Assembly (NCBI GenBank): GCA_947626165.1 | Contig: CANQRG010000004.1 | Coordinates: forward strand, 62,001-126,000 | Length of the DNA stretch: 64,000 bases | From: an uncultured Clostridia bacterium | Lineage (GTDB): Bacteria; Bacillota; Clostridia; Oscillospirales; Ruminococcaceae | Direction of reading: 5' to 3' | The notes under the pieces: generated by a model | The model's database searches: none | Seen by the model: the letters and a program-made list of their open reading frames with translations, nothing else | What the model was told of the DNA's origin: nothing | Translations under genes and position numbers: made by a program | Shown here: positions 21,101-32,655 of the stretch, piece by piece | Position numbering within the stretch: the first letter of the stretch is position 1 | How the letters are laid out: every line of letters begins with the position of its first letter

Positions 21101-22303
21101 CTAGCCTAAAACTGCTTTTGCAAATTCTTCTCCCAAATTTTCAGCAGACTTTAAATCCTCATCAGTCGGCACAAAGCAGAACTTAAAGCCATCACCGAAT
21201 ATATCATTCTTTATTCCTTTTAACCTGTTAATAATGTTTGGAACAGCCTCTCCGCTCCAGCCGTAAGAACCGAAAACCAATGCCTTTTTCTTGCGGTTGT
21301 TGATAGCGTCAATGGTGCTGATAAGAGCCCATACAGGTGCAACTGCATCGCTGTTTATTGTCGGTGAACCGATAGCAAATGCGTCACTTGAATTTATAAT
21401 TTCTGCAAGCTCGGTTAAGTCATAATCGTTTATATCATAGACCTTTGTATCAACACCAGAAGTCTTAGAAATTCCCCTGCTGATAGCACAAGCCGCTTTA
21501 GCAGTATTTCCATATGCCGAACAGTAAAACACAGGAATGGCTTTCTTTTCCTTTTTATTAGGTGCGCTCCACTCCCTGTATTTTTCTAAAACGCAATCCA
21601 ACTTACCGTCCTTTGTAAGAATAGGTCCGTGACTTGGACAAACCACGTCAAACTCAAGACCCTCGAGCTTTTTCATACCTGCTGTTACAAATGATTTGAA
21701 CGGTCCGAAAATAGCGTCATAATACCCCTTTAAGGCAACATCGTACGCTTTATCATAAGCTATAAACTTATCAAACATATACGGCTCGCAATAGTGACAG
21801 CCAAACACATCGCAAGAAAACAACACCTTTTCGCTTTCACAGTAGGTGAACATTGAATCAGGCCAATGAAGAAACGCCGCCGGTATAAATTTCAGTTCAA
21901 CGCCGCCCAAATCAAGAGTATCGCCATCGTTGACGACCATATAATCAATGCCTTCATTGTTAGTGATGTTTTTCAAAAAATTAGAACCTGCTCTTGTGCA
22001 TACGATTTTAGCGTCGCAATGCTTTAAAATATCAGCCAAAGCACCGCTGTGGTCAGGCTCGCAGTGATTGAGAATTATATAGTCTATGCTTGAAGGCTCA
22101 CAGACCTCTTTTATATTATCCAAATATGAATCAAAAAAGTCTGCGTGACTTACCTCAATCAAAGCGGTCTTTTCTTTTCCTTTCAATATATACGAATTAT
22201 ATGACGTTCCGTAGTCTGTTCTCATTATAACGTCAAAAATTCTCATTGCAGGATTTAAAATTCCTACTGAATATAAGTTATCTGTAATTTTTATTGCTGG
22301 CAT
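21101..22303 (-). CDS. FprA-family A-type flavoprotein (flavodiiron protein)
   Basis: HCEPDHSG di-iron motif, flavodoxin domain AYGNTAKAA, GSYGWSGEA. Confidence 0.93.
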   Translation of the reverse strand: MPAIKITDNLYSVGILNPAMRIFDVIMRTDYGTSYNSYILKGKEKTALIEVSHADFFDSYLDNIKEVCEPSSIDYIILNHCEPDHSGALADILKHCDAKIVCTRAGSNFLKNITNNEGIDYMVVNDGDTLDLGGVELKFIPAAFLHWPDSMFTYCESEKVLFSCDVFGCHYCEPYMFDKFIAYDKAYDVALKGYYDAIFGPFKSFVTAGMKKLEGLEFDVVCPSHGPILTKDGKLDCVLEKYREWSAPNKKEKKAIPVFYCSAYGNTAKAACAISRGISKTSGVDTKVYDINDYDLTELAEIINSSDAFAIGSPTINSDAVAPVWALISTIDAINNRKKKALVFGSYGWSGEAVPNIINRLKGIKNDIFGDGFKFCFVPTDEDLKSAENLGEEFAKAVLG

Positions 22304-22450
22304 ATTTGTCTATGCTCTTTTAAGAGCTTTTCCTCCTTTTATTCAATTACCAAATATAGGCTTGTTTATCTATAGTATTAATATAACATATTGAATTTTT
22401 CAATTCTGTTGCAAATGCAACTTTTATTTTATCTTAATAAAAACATACAT

Positions 22451-24937
22451 TTATTCTGTTCTAAGCGCAACGACAGGATCCTTTTTAGCAGCCATTCTTG
22501 ACGGTATCAGCCCCGCAATAAGCGTTAGAAGCATACTTATTATCACAAGTATCACACCTCCTGCAAAAGGCAGAGCGGCTACGATATCAAGGTCAGTTAG
22601 ATGCTTTATAATCATTGTAATAGGAATATCAAGCAGAACAGTAATAAATATACCAATAATTCCTGCCGCAAATCCTACAATGAGCGTCTCGGCATTAAAC
22701 ACACGGGATATATCTCGCTTTGACGCTCCTATACTTCTCAAAATACCAATTTCCTTTGTTCTCTCAAGAACGGAAATATAGGTTATTATTCCTATCATAA
22801 TTGAGGAAACCACTAGTGAAATTGTAACAAACGCAATCAGTACATATGAAATAGAATTAATAATCGTAGTAATTGAACTCATCATCAGACCTACATAGTC
22901 TGTGTACTGGATTTTCTCGCTGTCTGTCTTTCTTGAATTGTTGTAGCTGTCAATAATCTCAACCAGAGCTTCCTTTTCGTCAAATCCCTTTGCATAAAAA
23001 AGCATTGATGCAGGGTCGTCCAAATCAGACACTCCGAGAGCCGTCAGGTTATTTTCAAAAGTATCCGTACCGCCGAACTCCTTGCCTGTGAACACGTTAA
23101 TATCAGGGTTTGACTGCTGCTCTTTCACAATTTCAGACTCATTTACAGAGTTGATTATATAGTCTGTCAGTTCTTTTTTATAGCCGATTCCTCCGCTGCC
23201 AAATGCGGTCGCTTTCACACCGTCCTTTATTCTAATAATGCCCGAAACCTTTAAATCCAAAGACTTATCCAAAACTGACTTCATATATTTTGTATCGTTT
23301 CTCTTATCGACCCAGACACCGTTTTGCTTTGTATAATAATAGTTTGACAAAACCAGTTTATAGGTTCTGTTTAAAAGCTCGTCAAAACTGAATTCAGTTG
23401 CCTGTTTGGGAATATCCTTAGTGTTTCCCGAAACTATCGCCTCAACCGACTTATTGTAATCGTCAATGCTTCTCAGCCCCAAAGAATACAAAACATAATC
23501 GTCTATTCGGTTATACTCATCTACGACTACTACGACCTCATTTTTATTTTTAGGCCAGCTTCCCTCTAAGACATCATACTGCGATTCTAAAAGCTTCTGG
23601 TTATCAATAAGCTCATTCCACACAGGGGTTTGATTGAACATCATATTTACTCCGCCCTGAGTGACATCAGATGTGCTGTCAAAATCTATAGGATTGTTCT
23701 TTGTGTTTTTAGTTTCATCGTAGTCGGAAGAATAAACATTGAACTCGTTTGAATACTTGTACTGTATCCCGTTTACCAAATCGTCTATTTTGCCAGGATT
23801 ATCCTCAAGATACTTCTTAAAACTTTTCATATCGTTGACGGTAATTCCCTCAGCATAAGAATTTACAATAGAATCTAAAACCTCTTTTGTGTGAACCTTT
23901 TTCTCAGTTGGAAATTCAGTTTCATTTTTGGTATCATAGTCGTCGGAAAACATAGCCGCCATACTTTCTCCGTCCATTGCCAGCTTATCTATCTGCAAAG
24001 GATAAGAAGAAAGAGTCTCCTCCTCCATTACATTGATATAAGTCTGAAATCCGCTTGATAACGACAATATAAGCGCAATTCCTATAATGCCTATACTTCC
24101 GGCAAAAGAAGTCAAGATCGTTCTTGTCTTTTTTGTGTTCAAGTTGCCAAAACTTAACGAGAGAGCTGTTAAAAAGCTCATTGACTTCTTCTTTTTTGTC
24201 TGCTTGTTTTCTGCTTTTTCTTCTTTTCGGTTATACTCAGTTTCCCCATTTGCTGTATATTCAAACGGGTTTGAATCGTTAGTCACCTCCCCGTCGGACA
24301 GTTTGATTATTCTTGTTGAATACTTTTCGGCAAGCTCAGGATTATGAGTTACCATAATAACCAGCTTGTCATTTGCAACCTCTTTTAAAAGCTCCATAAC
24401 CTGAATAGACGTCTCAGTATCTAAAGCCCCTGTAGGCTCGTCAGCGAGAATAATATCAGGGTCGTTCACCAAAGCCCTTGCTATGGCAACTCTTTGCATC
24501 TGTCCTCCCGAAAGCTGGTTGGGCTTTTTGTGTATCTGATCCCTAAGCCCTACCTTTTCAAGAGCCGCAGCTGCCATTTTTCTTCTCTCTGATTTTGAAA
24601 TACCAGAAAGGGTAAGCGCAAGCTCTACGTTTCTCAAAACGGTTAGATGCTGAATAAGGTTATAGCTTTGAAAAACAAATCCTATTGAGTGATTTCGGTA
24701 AGCGTCCCAGTCCTTTGCTTTATACTCCTTTGTTGAAACCCCTCCGATTATCAGATCACCCTCTGTGTACCTGTCCAGTCCTCCGATTATATTCAGCATA
24801 GTTGTTTTTCCGCAGCCCGACTGCCCCAGAACCGACACAAACTCATTTTCTCTGAAATCGATACTTATACCTTTTAATGCGTGAACTACCTGCTCACCGC
24901 TGCCGTAATCCTTTTTTATATTCTTTAGTGAAAGCAT
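22451..24937 (-). CDS. ABC transporter, fused ATPase plus FtsX/MacB-like permease
   Basis: Walker [25 protein letters not shown], then 4-TM FtsX-type permease. Confidence 0.92.
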   Translation of the reverse strand: MLSLKNIKKDYGSGEQVVHALKGISIDFRENEFVSVLGQSGCGKTTMLNIIGGLDRYTEGDLIIGGVSTKEYKAKDWDAYRNHSIGFVFQSYNLIQHLTVLRNVELALTLSGISKSERRKMAAAALEKVGLRDQIHKKPNQLSGGQMQRVAIARALVNDPDIILADEPTGALDTETSIQVMELLKEVANDKLVIMVTHNPELAEKYSTRIIKLSDGEVTNDSNPFEYTANGETEYNRKEEKAENKQTKKKKSMSFLTALSLSFGNLNTKKTRTILTSFAGSIGIIGIALILSLSSGFQTYINVMEEETLSSYPLQIDKLAMDGESMAAMFSDDYDTKNETEFPTEKKVHTKEVLDSIVNSYAEGITVNDMKSFKKYLEDNPGKIDDLVNGIQYKYSNEFNVYSSDYDETKNTKNNPIDFDSTSDVTQGGVNMMFNQTPVWNELIDNQKLLESQYDVLEGSWPKNKNEVVVVVDEYNRIDDYVLYSLGLRSIDDYNKSVEAIVSGNTKDIPKQATEFSFDELLNRTYKLVLSNYYYTKQNGVWVDKRNDTKYMKSVLDKSLDLKVSGIIRIKDGVKATAFGSGGIGYKKELTDYIINSVNESEIVKEQQSNPDINVFTGKEFGGTDTFENNLTALGVSDLDDPASMLFYAKGFDEKEALVEIIDSYNNSRKTDSEKIQYTDYVGLMMSSITTIINSISYVLIAFVTISLVVSSIMIGIITYISVLERTKEIGILRSIGASKRDISRVFNAETLIVGFAAGIIGIFITVLLDIPITMIIKHLTDLDIVAALPFAGGVILVIISMLLTLIAGLIPSRMAAKKDPVVALRTE

Positions 24938-25105
24938 TAAGTCTTAACCTCCGATTTTAAGTTTAAAATTATACTAAGTATAACACAATAAAATTTTTAA
25001 AAAATTGAATACCCGTCGAATTTTCAGATATTTATATTAAAATATATTTGTGAAAAATTCGTGACAGAAAAAGTAATTATATTTTACATTAATGCTCATC
25101 TTAGA

Positions 25106-25140
25106 AAAACAAAAAGCGCTCCGCAAAAGCGAAGCGCCAA
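25106..25140 (-). terminator. Terminator downstream of trkA/ktrA-like gene
   Basis: Minus strand GGCGCTTCGCTTTTGCGGAGCGCTTTTTG. Confidence 0.75.
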
Positions 25141-25149
25141 ACAGTTATA

Positions 25150-25797
25150 TTATTTTAGCTTATATATATCCTTTTCTTTTCCCATAACTATCAGATGCTC
25201 GTTTTCATCATCGACAAATGTATAGTCGGCGTTAGGAACCTCAGTGATATTATTTCCAACCTTTATAGCAAGAATGGATATCCCATACTTGTTTCTGACG
25301 TCAACCTCCTGAATTGATTTTCCGATCCACTTGCTGGGAATAGGAATTTCATAAATAGAAACCTCAGACGTCAGATTAAAAAACTCAAATACATTTCGTG
25401 AGCCTGTTCTCATTGCAAGATGCTCCGCGCTGTCCTTATTGGGATAAACAACAGAGTCAGCCCCGACCTTTAATAAGAACTTCGCCTGATTATCCTTTGA
25501 AGCCATTGATATAACACAGGAAGCTCCGAGCTCTTTAAGAAGCGAAGTTATCTCAAGACTTGCCTGAAAATTATCGCCTATTGAAACTATACATATGTCG
25601 TAGGAATTTATACTTAGTGAGCGCAGGACTTCTTCTTTTGTGCAGTCACCTATTTGCGCCGATGTAACTCTCGATGCAATCTCTGTTACCTTTTCCTCGT
25701 CCTCATCAACGACCATAACATCATGTCCAAGCTGCATATATTTAAGCGCCGCATATTTTCCGTAGCTTCCAAGACCGATAATTAAAATTGATTTCAT
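25150..25797 (-). CDS. ktrA: TrkA/KtrA-type RCK potassium channel regulatory subunit
   Basis: GLGSYGKYAALKYMQLGHDVMVVDEDEEKV nucleotide-binding domain; C-terminal RCK_C. Confidence 0.88.
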   Translation of the reverse strand: MKSILIIGLGSYGKYAALKYMQLGHDVMVVDEDEEKVTEIASRVTSAQIGDCTKEEVLRSLSINSYDICIVSIGDNFQASLEITSLLKELGASCVISMASKDNQAKFLLKVGADSVVYPNKDSAEHLAMRTGSRNVFEFFNLTSEVSIYEIPIPSKWIGKSIQEVDVRNKYGISILAIKVGNNITEVPNADYTFVDDENEHLIVMGKEKDIYKLK

Positions 25798-25847
25798 ATA
25801 GATCCCCCATTCTCATATTCCAACCATTTATAATTAAGATTATATTT

Positions 25848-27179
25848 TTATCCTACTGATATTTTTTCCGTCGGATACTTTATCGGCGGAGCAGCAATAG
25901 GCTTTGCAAAAGCAAGTGCGAGAGAAAGTCCGCCTATTCTTCCAAAGAACATCAGTATTGTCAAAATTCCCTTTGTCAGACTTTTCAATGCCCCAGTTTT
26001 TGTCATCTCAACTCCCACAGTTCCTATTGCGGAGAACACTTCATAAAGCGTCTCTCTTAGATTTATAGTATCAACAGCACAAATAATTCCCACAGACAGT
26101 AATGCAAAGAACAGATACATTGTTAAAATTGCCGATACCTTAGTTAAATACCCGTGCGGCAGTCTCCTTTTAAATGAGGTGATAGAGTCCCGCTTTGAAA
26201 GCATAGAAACAACTCCGAGAATCAATATCATAAACGAAGTCGTTTTAATACCTCCGGCGGTAGAACCGGGAGAGCCTCCCACCAGCATAAGCGCACACCC
26301 AAGCAAAGCAGACGAGTCGGTAAGGTTTGCCTGGTTGACTGTGCTAAATCCCGCCGTTCTAAGCGTTACCGACTGAAAGCTTGCAGACATAACAGCCTGC
26401 GGTGTGGAAAAGTCCTTATAAGCGTGGTTTCTCTCTAAAGCAAAGAACAGCACAGCCGGAATTATAATTAACGCTAGCGTCATAGAAAGAACCATTTTAG
26501 AGTGCAGCTTATATTTTTTAAAATGCAATCCGTTTGTGTGAATATCCTCCCAGACATAAAAGCCTATTCCGCCTATGATAATCAGCGCCATTGTTGCAAC
26601 ATTTACAAGAACATCTCCGTTGAAACATTCCAAAGACGAACCGGGTCTTATTCTGCCGAACAAATCAAATCCTGCGTTGCAAAAAGACGATACCGAGTGA
26701 AATACAGCCGTATAAATTCCCCTTGCAATACCCATAATAGGAATAAATCTTATACTGAAAATAACTGCTCCGCAAAACTCGAATATAACCGTTCCGAAAA
26801 GAACGTGCCGCATAAGCCTTACTACTCCTGATATTTCAGGCATATTGAGAGCTTCCTGCATTATTCCACGCTCTTTCAACGTGATTTTTCTTCTCATAGC
26901 AAGCGACAGAAACGTCGCAATAGACATAAATCCAAGTCCGCCTATCTGTATCATAGAAAGTATGGTTACCTGACCAAACAGCGTCCAGTGAGCGTATGTG
27001 TCATACACTGAAAAACCCGTTACACAGGTAGCGGAAGTTGCCGTGAAAATTGCATTTATAAGAGTAGTAGTTTCACCGTCTCTTGTAGCAAAAGGCAGCA
27101 TAAGTAAAATTGTTCCCAATGTGATTATTATAAAAAAACCAATAACCAAAACCTGTATCGACGATAGCTTACTTTTCAT
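25848..27179 (-). CDS. ktrB: TrkH/KtrB potassium transporter membrane subunit
   Basis: ATSATCVTGFS, QIGGLGFM, VGGSPGSTAGGIKTT filter/loop motifs; start adjusted to MKSKLSS. Confidence 0.9.
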   Translation of the reverse strand: MKSKLSSIQVLVIGFFIIITLGTILLMLPFATRDGETTTLINAIFTATSATCVTGFSVYDTYAHWTLFGQVTILSMIQIGGLGFMSIATFLSLAMRRKITLKERGIMQEALNMPEISGVVRLMRHVLFGTVIFEFCGAVIFSIRFIPIMGIARGIYTAVFHSVSSFCNAGFDLFGRIRPGSSLECFNGDVLVNVATMALIIIGGIGFYVWEDIHTNGLHFKKYKLHSKMVLSMTLALIIIPAVLFFALERNHAYKDFSTPQAVMSASFQSVTLRTAGFSTVNQANLTDSSALLGCALMLVGGSPGSTAGGIKTTSFMILILGVVSMLSKRDSITSFKRRLPHGYLTKVSAILTMYLFFALLSVGIICAVDTINLRETLYEVFSAIGTVGVEMTKTGALKSLTKGILTILMFFGRIGGLSLALAFAKPIAAPPIKYPTEKISVG

Positions 27180-27242
27180 ATGCCTGCTCCCTTTGGGAAC
27201 ATTCCTCCCATTTCTCAATTTAAAATATATCCTTAAAACTTA

Positions 27243-28502
27243 TTATTCTTGTCCATTATTCTTACTTAGTCGTTTACTTCTAATAATAAAAAGCAAACCA
27301 GTAAATAATATAATAGGAAATACCATAGCTATTATTATTCCTGTTTTCAGTCCAAGCTGTGTTGAGTCTTCAAACGAAACTGCTCTTTCAAATATAGAGT
27401 GTCCAGATTGTTTGACAATATCACTCACATATCCGATAAGTCCCGAACCGCTTGAACACCCTATGTCCCCTGCAAACGCAAGCAGCATAAACATTGATGT
27501 TCCGCCATGCGGTAGCTTAGACGAAGAAAGACTGTAAATTCCCGGCCACATAATTCCCACAAAAAAGCCGGAAAGTCCGCATCCTATCAAAGAAACAAGC
27601 GACGCTTTGGAAAACGCCACAAGCGCAAATGATAATACACATCCAAGTGCGCAAATCATAAGCGACGGCTTTAAACTTTTGTCAGTAACCTTTAATCCGA
27701 ATAACATTCTTGAAAGCCCCATTAAAAAGGCAAACAGGCAAGGTCCTAAAATATCGCCCGTTGTTTTTGAAACGCCCAGTCCAAGCTCCGCTAACAGCGA
27801 CGACCATTGGCTTATAACCATTTCGCTTGCACCTGAGCACACCATAAACAACAGCATAAGCCATATTAGCCTTGTCCTCAAAAGAGAGGAAATCTTCATT
27901 TCTTTTCCTTCTTCAACGAGCCTTGCAATAGGAACCTTTCTAAATAAAAATATATTAAAAAAGGGTATCAACGCATAAATTACGGGAAGGAAAAACCAAA
28001 TATCAATTCCTGCCGTTACAAAATAAAGAGTTGACAACAAAACCACAGCAACCTGTCCCCACGAGTAAAAGGAGTGAAGCAGTGCCATCTGCGACGCTTT
28101 GTTTTCACTAGGTATAGCTTCAATAACGGGACTGATAATAACCTCTATCAAGCCACCGCCAACAGCGTTGCATACCGATGCGATCAGCAATCCGACATAA
28201 GCGTCGTTCATCATTACAGGAAGCGTACCCATAAGCACAAGTCCAAGCGCTGACATTCCGTGAGCAAGGATACAAGCGCCTCTCATTCCGATTTTGTTTA
28301 TAATCTGTGATGATAGAATATCGACCGCAATCTGTATTATAAAATTAATAACGATCAGCGTTCCAAGCTTTGTAAAACCAATATTAAAATTCCTCTGAAA
28401 GGTAACAAACAAAAGAGGCGCAAAATTGTTTACAATGGCTTGAGTTATGTATCCCAGATAACAAGCGATTTTTGTATGTTTATATGTAAATGTCATAGGC
28501 AT
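27243..28502 (-). CDS. Major facilitator superfamily transporter
   Basis: 12-TM-like ORF. Confidence 0.82.
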   Translation of the reverse strand: MPMTFTYKHTKIACYLGYITQAIVNNFAPLLFVTFQRNFNIGFTKLGTLIVINFIIQIAVDILSSQIINKIGMRGACILAHGMSALGLVLMGTLPVMMNDAYVGLLIASVCNAVGGGLIEVIISPVIEAIPSENKASQMALLHSFYSWGQVAVVLLSTLYFVTAGIDIWFFLPVIYALIPFFNIFLFRKVPIARLVEEGKEMKISSLLRTRLIWLMLLFMVCSGASEMVISQWSSLLAELGLGVSKTTGDILGPCLFAFLMGLSRMLFGLKVTDKSLKPSLMICALGCVLSFALVAFSKASLVSLIGCGLSGFFVGIMWPGIYSLSSSKLPHGGTSMFMLLAFAGDIGCSSGSGLIGYVSDIVKQSGHSIFERAVSFEDSTQLGLKTGIIIAMVFPIILFTGLLFIIRSKRLSKNNGQE

Positions 28503-28754
28503 TTTTCCTCAGAGTATAATGCATATATCTTTTAACTTAATTATTTTAGCAGAGTAATATCACAAAGTCAATGATTTATAAAATGTTTTTTAAACTTAAT
28601 TTTTATACCTGTATCTCAGTTGTTTGACTCGTATTAAACAAAAAACAAAGTAAATGCATCGACATAAAAATCGGAATATTTTGTATGAAATGTGCAATTA
28701 AAAACACTCAAAGCATAAAATCTTATATAAAAAGTTGATTAATCATTATAAATA

Positions 28755-28783
28755 TTGACTACTTGCAAATAATGTATTAGAAT
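28755..28783 (+). promoter_or_regulatory. Sigma-A-like promoter for HU gene
   Basis: TTGACT-17 nt-TAGAAT. Confidence 0.6.
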
Positions 28784-28814
28784 ATTGGTAAAATAAAATA
28801 TGGAGGACTTAAAA

Positions 28815-29090
28815 ATGACTAAAACAGAATTTATCAATCTTATCGCTGAAAAGGGCGACTACACAAAAAAAGATGCAGAGAAAGCTCTCTCAACTGTTAT
28901 CGGAGCAATTACAGATTGTATGAAAAACGAAGAGAAGATTTCTCTTGTAGGCTTCGGAAGCTTTGAGGTTAAGGAAAGAGCCGCAAGAAATGCGATCAAT
29001 CCTCTCACCAAAGAACCTATCAGCATTCCTGCTAAGAAGGTTCCGTCATTCAAGGCAGGTAAAGCCCTTAAAGACGCAGTTGCCGGATAA
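28815..29090 (+). CDS. hup: HU-family DNA-binding protein
   Basis: MTKTEFINLIAEKGDYTKKDAEKALS...GFGSFEVKERAARNAINPLTKEPI; start adjusted (GGAGG at 28802). Confidence 0.95.
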   Translation: MTKTEFINLIAEKGDYTKKDAEKALSTVIGAITDCMKNEEKISLVGFGSFEVKERAARNAINPLTKEPISIPAKKVPSFKAGKALKDAVAG

Positions 29091-29141
29091 GGCCTTCACC
29101 AATCAGTTACAATAATAAAAATTAGAAAGGAAGTACAACTT

Positions 29142-29462
29142 ATGGCAAACTATTCAAGAAAAACCGTTGCTGCTGAAATTGAAGAACAGACTGCTTTAAA
29201 TAAGGCGTCTGTTGAGAACATTGATGAAAAGAAAACCGTAAAAAAGCGTAACACAAGGAAAACCGCCGCGGTTGACAGCAATGTTTACATTCAATACTTC
29301 GGCAAGCAGGTTACAACTAAAGACATTATAGATTCATGCCAGGCTGATTACAAAAGCAATAACAGAGCCGCTGTAAAGAGTCTTGAAGTTTATGTTAAGC
29401 CTGAGGACGATACCGCTTACTATGTGGTAAACGGAAATGTTCAGGGTAATGTTTCACTGTAA
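29142..29462 (+). CDS. DUF6465-like conserved hypothetical protein
   Basis: ORF; VYIQYFGKQVTTKDIIDSC...YVKPEDDTAYYVVNG; family name from memory. Confidence 0.6.
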   Translation: MANYSRKTVAAEIEEQTALNKASVENIDEKKTVKKRNTRKTAAVDSNVYIQYFGKQVTTKDIIDSCQADYKSNNRAAVKSLEVYVKPEDDTAYYVVNGNVQGNVSL

Positions 29463-29489
29463 ATTGACCTAAAAATCAATACTGATATA

Positions 29490-29526
29490 AAAAGCTCCCG
29501 AGTATAATTTACTCAGGAGTTTTTTA
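29490..29526. terminator. Bidirectional terminator
   Basis: AAAAGCTCCCGAGTATAATTTACTCAGGAGTTTTTTA. Confidence 0.65.
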
Positions 29527-29528
29527 TA

Positions 29529-30839
29529 TTATCTTTCCATTTTAAGAATGTAAGCTGTATACGGCGCAAGCTCTGCTCCGCCGCCGAAATCAAATTTCTC
29601 TCCGGTAATCAAATTCTCTGCCTGTCCGCAGCCTGCGTCAAAATGAGCAGTATAGCTTTCGCCGTCGGCATTTACAGCCACAAGAACACGCTCGTCCTCA
29701 AACTGCCTTTGGAAAATGCACTGCTTATTTGTAAGTATAACCTGCTTGTAGTCACCATAGCAAAGCGCCTTGCTGTTCTTATGCGCGTTTGCACAGCGTG
29801 AAATATATTCGGTAAGCTCGTTCCACTCAGGCTTTTCAAAACAAGCTCGGAGCGCAGGGTCACCCTCGCTCTTGTCAGCCTTTGTTCCCCACTCGCTTCC
29901 GTAATAAATACACGGCATACCCGGCATTCCGAATGCCAAAGCATAAATAAGCGGAATATGCTTCTCGTTGTTAAGTATGGACGCTACTCTGGACACATCG
30001 TGGTTATCGACAAATGTCAATAGATGCATTCCCCGATACTGGCACCAGCTTTCAGAGCCGAATTGATTTTGCAGACTGTGGCATATCTCAAACATATTCA
30101 TAGAGTTAAAGCTAGAATACAATCCCTTATAACACTGGTAATTTGTTGCGCTGTGAAGCATTTCGTTATTTACAAACTCGGCGTAATTTCCGTGAAGAAG
30201 CTCGCCTATCAAAACAAAATCAGACTTTTGACCGTCGCAGAACTGTCTCAGCTTTCTTATAAAATCCCTGTCAAGACAGTATGCAACGTCTAAACGGAGC
30301 CCATCGATATCAAACTCGTCGATCCAGCCCTTTATGCAGTCGAAAATGTGGTTTATGACCTCATCATTTCGAAGGTTTAGCTTTACAAGGTCGTAATGAC
30401 CCTCCCAGCCTTCGTACCAAAGACCGTCGTTGTAGTTTGAATTACCTCCAAAATCTATGTTGAACCAGTATCTGTACGGTGAGTTTTCTCGGTTATTCAA
30501 CACGTCCTGAAACGCCCAAAACCCCCTACCTACATGATTAAAAACGCCGTCTAAAACTACTTTTATGCCATTATTATGTAGTTCCTCACAAACATCTTTA
30601 AAATCGTTATTATCTCCCAGACGGCTGTCTATCAATCTGAAATCCCTAGTGTTGTAGCCGTGAGTGTCCGACTCGAAAACAGGTGAAAAATAAATTACAT
30701 TAGCACCCAGCTTTTTTATGTGAGGTATCCAATCTTTGACCTTAGTTATTCTATGTTCAACCACACCGTCGTTTTCAAACGGCGCACCACAAAAACCGAG
30801 CGGATAGATCTGATAAAAAACGCTTTCATATGCCCACAT
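29529..30839 (-). CDS. GH13 alpha-amylase family glycosidase
   Basis: GVFNHVG, DGLRLDVAY, GELLHG, FVDNHDVSR conserved GH13 regions. Confidence 0.92.
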   Translation of the reverse strand: MWAYESVFYQIYPLGFCGAPFENDGVVEHRITKVKDWIPHIKKLGANVIYFSPVFESDTHGYNTRDFRLIDSRLGDNNDFKDVCEELHNNGIKVVLDGVFNHVGRGFWAFQDVLNNRENSPYRYWFNIDFGGNSNYNDGLWYEGWEGHYDLVKLNLRNDEVINHIFDCIKGWIDEFDIDGLRLDVAYCLDRDFIRKLRQFCDGQKSDFVLIGELLHGNYAEFVNNEMLHSATNYQCYKGLYSSFNSMNMFEICHSLQNQFGSESWCQYRGMHLLTFVDNHDVSRVASILNNEKHIPLIYALAFGMPGMPCIYYGSEWGTKADKSEGDPALRACFEKPEWNELTEYISRCANAHKNSKALCYGDYKQVILTNKQCIFQRQFEDERVLVAVNADGESYTAHFDAGCGQAENLITGEKFDFGGGAELAPYTAYILKMER

Positions 30840-31057
30840 ATATTTATATCTCCTTTAAAATACAATATAGAAATTATAACAAAATACATAATTTTTTGCA
30901 ACTAAAAATATCTAATATCCGTTGGCAAATTTATAATATATTTCAACAATAAAAAGCAATATTAATTGACTTTTCTAATCAATTTTACTATAATATATTT
31001 AGACATTATGTCACAATATAGAGAGAAGAATTTTAAAGAGAAGAAACGGAGATAATT

Positions 31058-32605
31058 ATGGCAAAAAAAATCAGATGCAGAAATTGCGGAGAGTATCTTC
31101 CCGAAAATGCGCGAATTTGTATGTACTGCAACACCAAAGTAACCAAAAAGAAAATATCACCTAAACTTGTATTTGTTATAATCCTATGGGCAATAGTAAT
31201 TGCGGCGCTTTGCTGTACTTCATTTTATTTTTACGAAAGATTTGCGTTTTTAGAAATAGACGCTTCACAGCTCATCAAGGTAAACATTGAAGGCACGACA
31301 GGAGACGCTTCGGCTTATCTGTCGCTTGATGAAGAAAGCGAATACTTCAAGGCAAACGCAACGGGTAAAGACGCTCCTTTGCTGACAGATGTATTTGACA
31401 CAAACGATCTTAAAAAAGCTCAGGATATGCAAATTGCGCTAAAGGCTGATATTTACATTGCATCAGACCCTAAAGACAGCAATTTTCTTTACAGAATGGG
31501 AACAGAAAGCATTAAGGCGAGCTCGATAGATAAAATTTCAGAAATAACAAACGGCGATGTATTAACAGTAACCGTAAGGTATGATGAAAAAGCGCTTAGA
31601 AAGTTTAAAATTAAGCTCACTAATACGACATACACCGTAAATGTAAGCGACTTAAATTCTGCTGAGAGCTTAAACCCATTTGCCGATATTTCTGTTGATT
31701 TCAGCGGTACAGACGGCTATGGAACTGCCGAGATAAACACGTCAAAGTGCAAGCAGATTGTTTTGGATAATTTCACATTCAGCATAACGACATCTTCTAA
31801 CAACGGAGAGCTTTCAAACGACGACACTGTTACCGTTGTTGCGAACTGCACATCAGCCTCGTATGATCCTGGCGATTCAACAATAGAATACGACGGCAGG
31901 AAGTATGTTGTAAGCAAATCATCAAGCAGCGAATTTACAGTTTCGGGCTTGGGCAGTATTCAGGAGCTTGATCCGTTCGAGGATGTGACAGTTAATTTCA
32001 GCGGAATTTCTCCTAATATATCAGTCAGCGGAATGAACACTGACAATGCGATAGACCTTATAAAGAAAGCGTTCGACTATACTATTTCGCAGACATCAAA
32101 CCTAAAGCTTGGAGACGTGATAACGGTAAATGCCGAATACAAATCAGGCTTTGATGACGAAGACCTTTTAGAAAAGGGATTTACTCTATTAAAAAGCAAA
32201 AGAACCTACATTGTCGAAAATGTTGACGCATATGCAACAAAAGTGAAGGATATTGATTTAACAAATATAAAAGCAGAAATGCACAAGCAGTTATCATCAT
32301 TTAACGGATACGAAATAAATCTTGTGAACGCTTATTTTAATACTGCAAAAACTACATCTAATGAACCGTACAATCAATATTTTGAAGTTTATGAAATAAA
32401 GCTCACAACAGGAACAATTTACCGAATTGTTGAAGCAGACAATATTTACACAACAGCAGGAGGCGAGCTTAGATTTACAGTAAATGAAAACGCAAGAAAC
32501 TCAGGAATAAAAGAAATTCTTATAGACCAGTTTGTAAAATCAAACAGCAATTACAAAACAAAGAATTTAAAAATTGAAGCAGCCCCGATTCAAGTTATTG
32601 AATAG
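31058..32605 (+). CDS. Zinc-ribbon membrane-anchored extracellular protein
   Basis: N-terminal CRNCGEYLPENARICMYC, TM segment, repeated SVDFSGTDGYG / TVNFSGISPN-type beta modules. Confidence 0.65.
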   Translation: MAKKIRCRNCGEYLPENARICMYCNTKVTKKKISPKLVFVIILWAIVIAALCCTSFYFYERFAFLEIDASQLIKVNIEGTTGDASAYLSLDEESEYFKANATGKDAPLLTDVFDTNDLKKAQDMQIALKADIYIASDPKDSNFLYRMGTESIKASSIDKISEITNGDVLTVTVRYDEKALRKFKIKLTNTTYTVNVSDLNSAESLNPFADISVDFSGTDGYGTAEINTSKCKQIVLDNFTFSITTSSNNGELSNDDTVTVVANCTSASYDPGDSTIEYDGRKYVVSKSSSSEFTVSGLGSIQELDPFEDVTVNFSGISPNISVSGMNTDNAIDLIKKAFDYTISQTSNLKLGDVITVNAEYKSGFDDEDLLEKGFTLLKSKRTYIVENVDAYATKVKDIDLTNIKAEMHKQLSSFNGYEINLVNAYFNTAKTTSNEPYNQYFEVYEIKLTTGTIYRIVEADNIYTTAGGELRFTVNENARNSGIKEILIDQFVKSNSNYKTKNLKIEAAPIQVIE

Positions 32606-32607
32606 TA

Positions 32608-32645
32608 TAAACAGGCGGAGTCATTTATTTGGCTCCGCCTTAATT
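32608..32645. terminator. Terminator
   Basis: AGGCGGAGTCATTTATTTGGCTCCGCCTTAATT. Confidence 0.65.
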
Positions 32646-32655
32646 ATTAATGAAT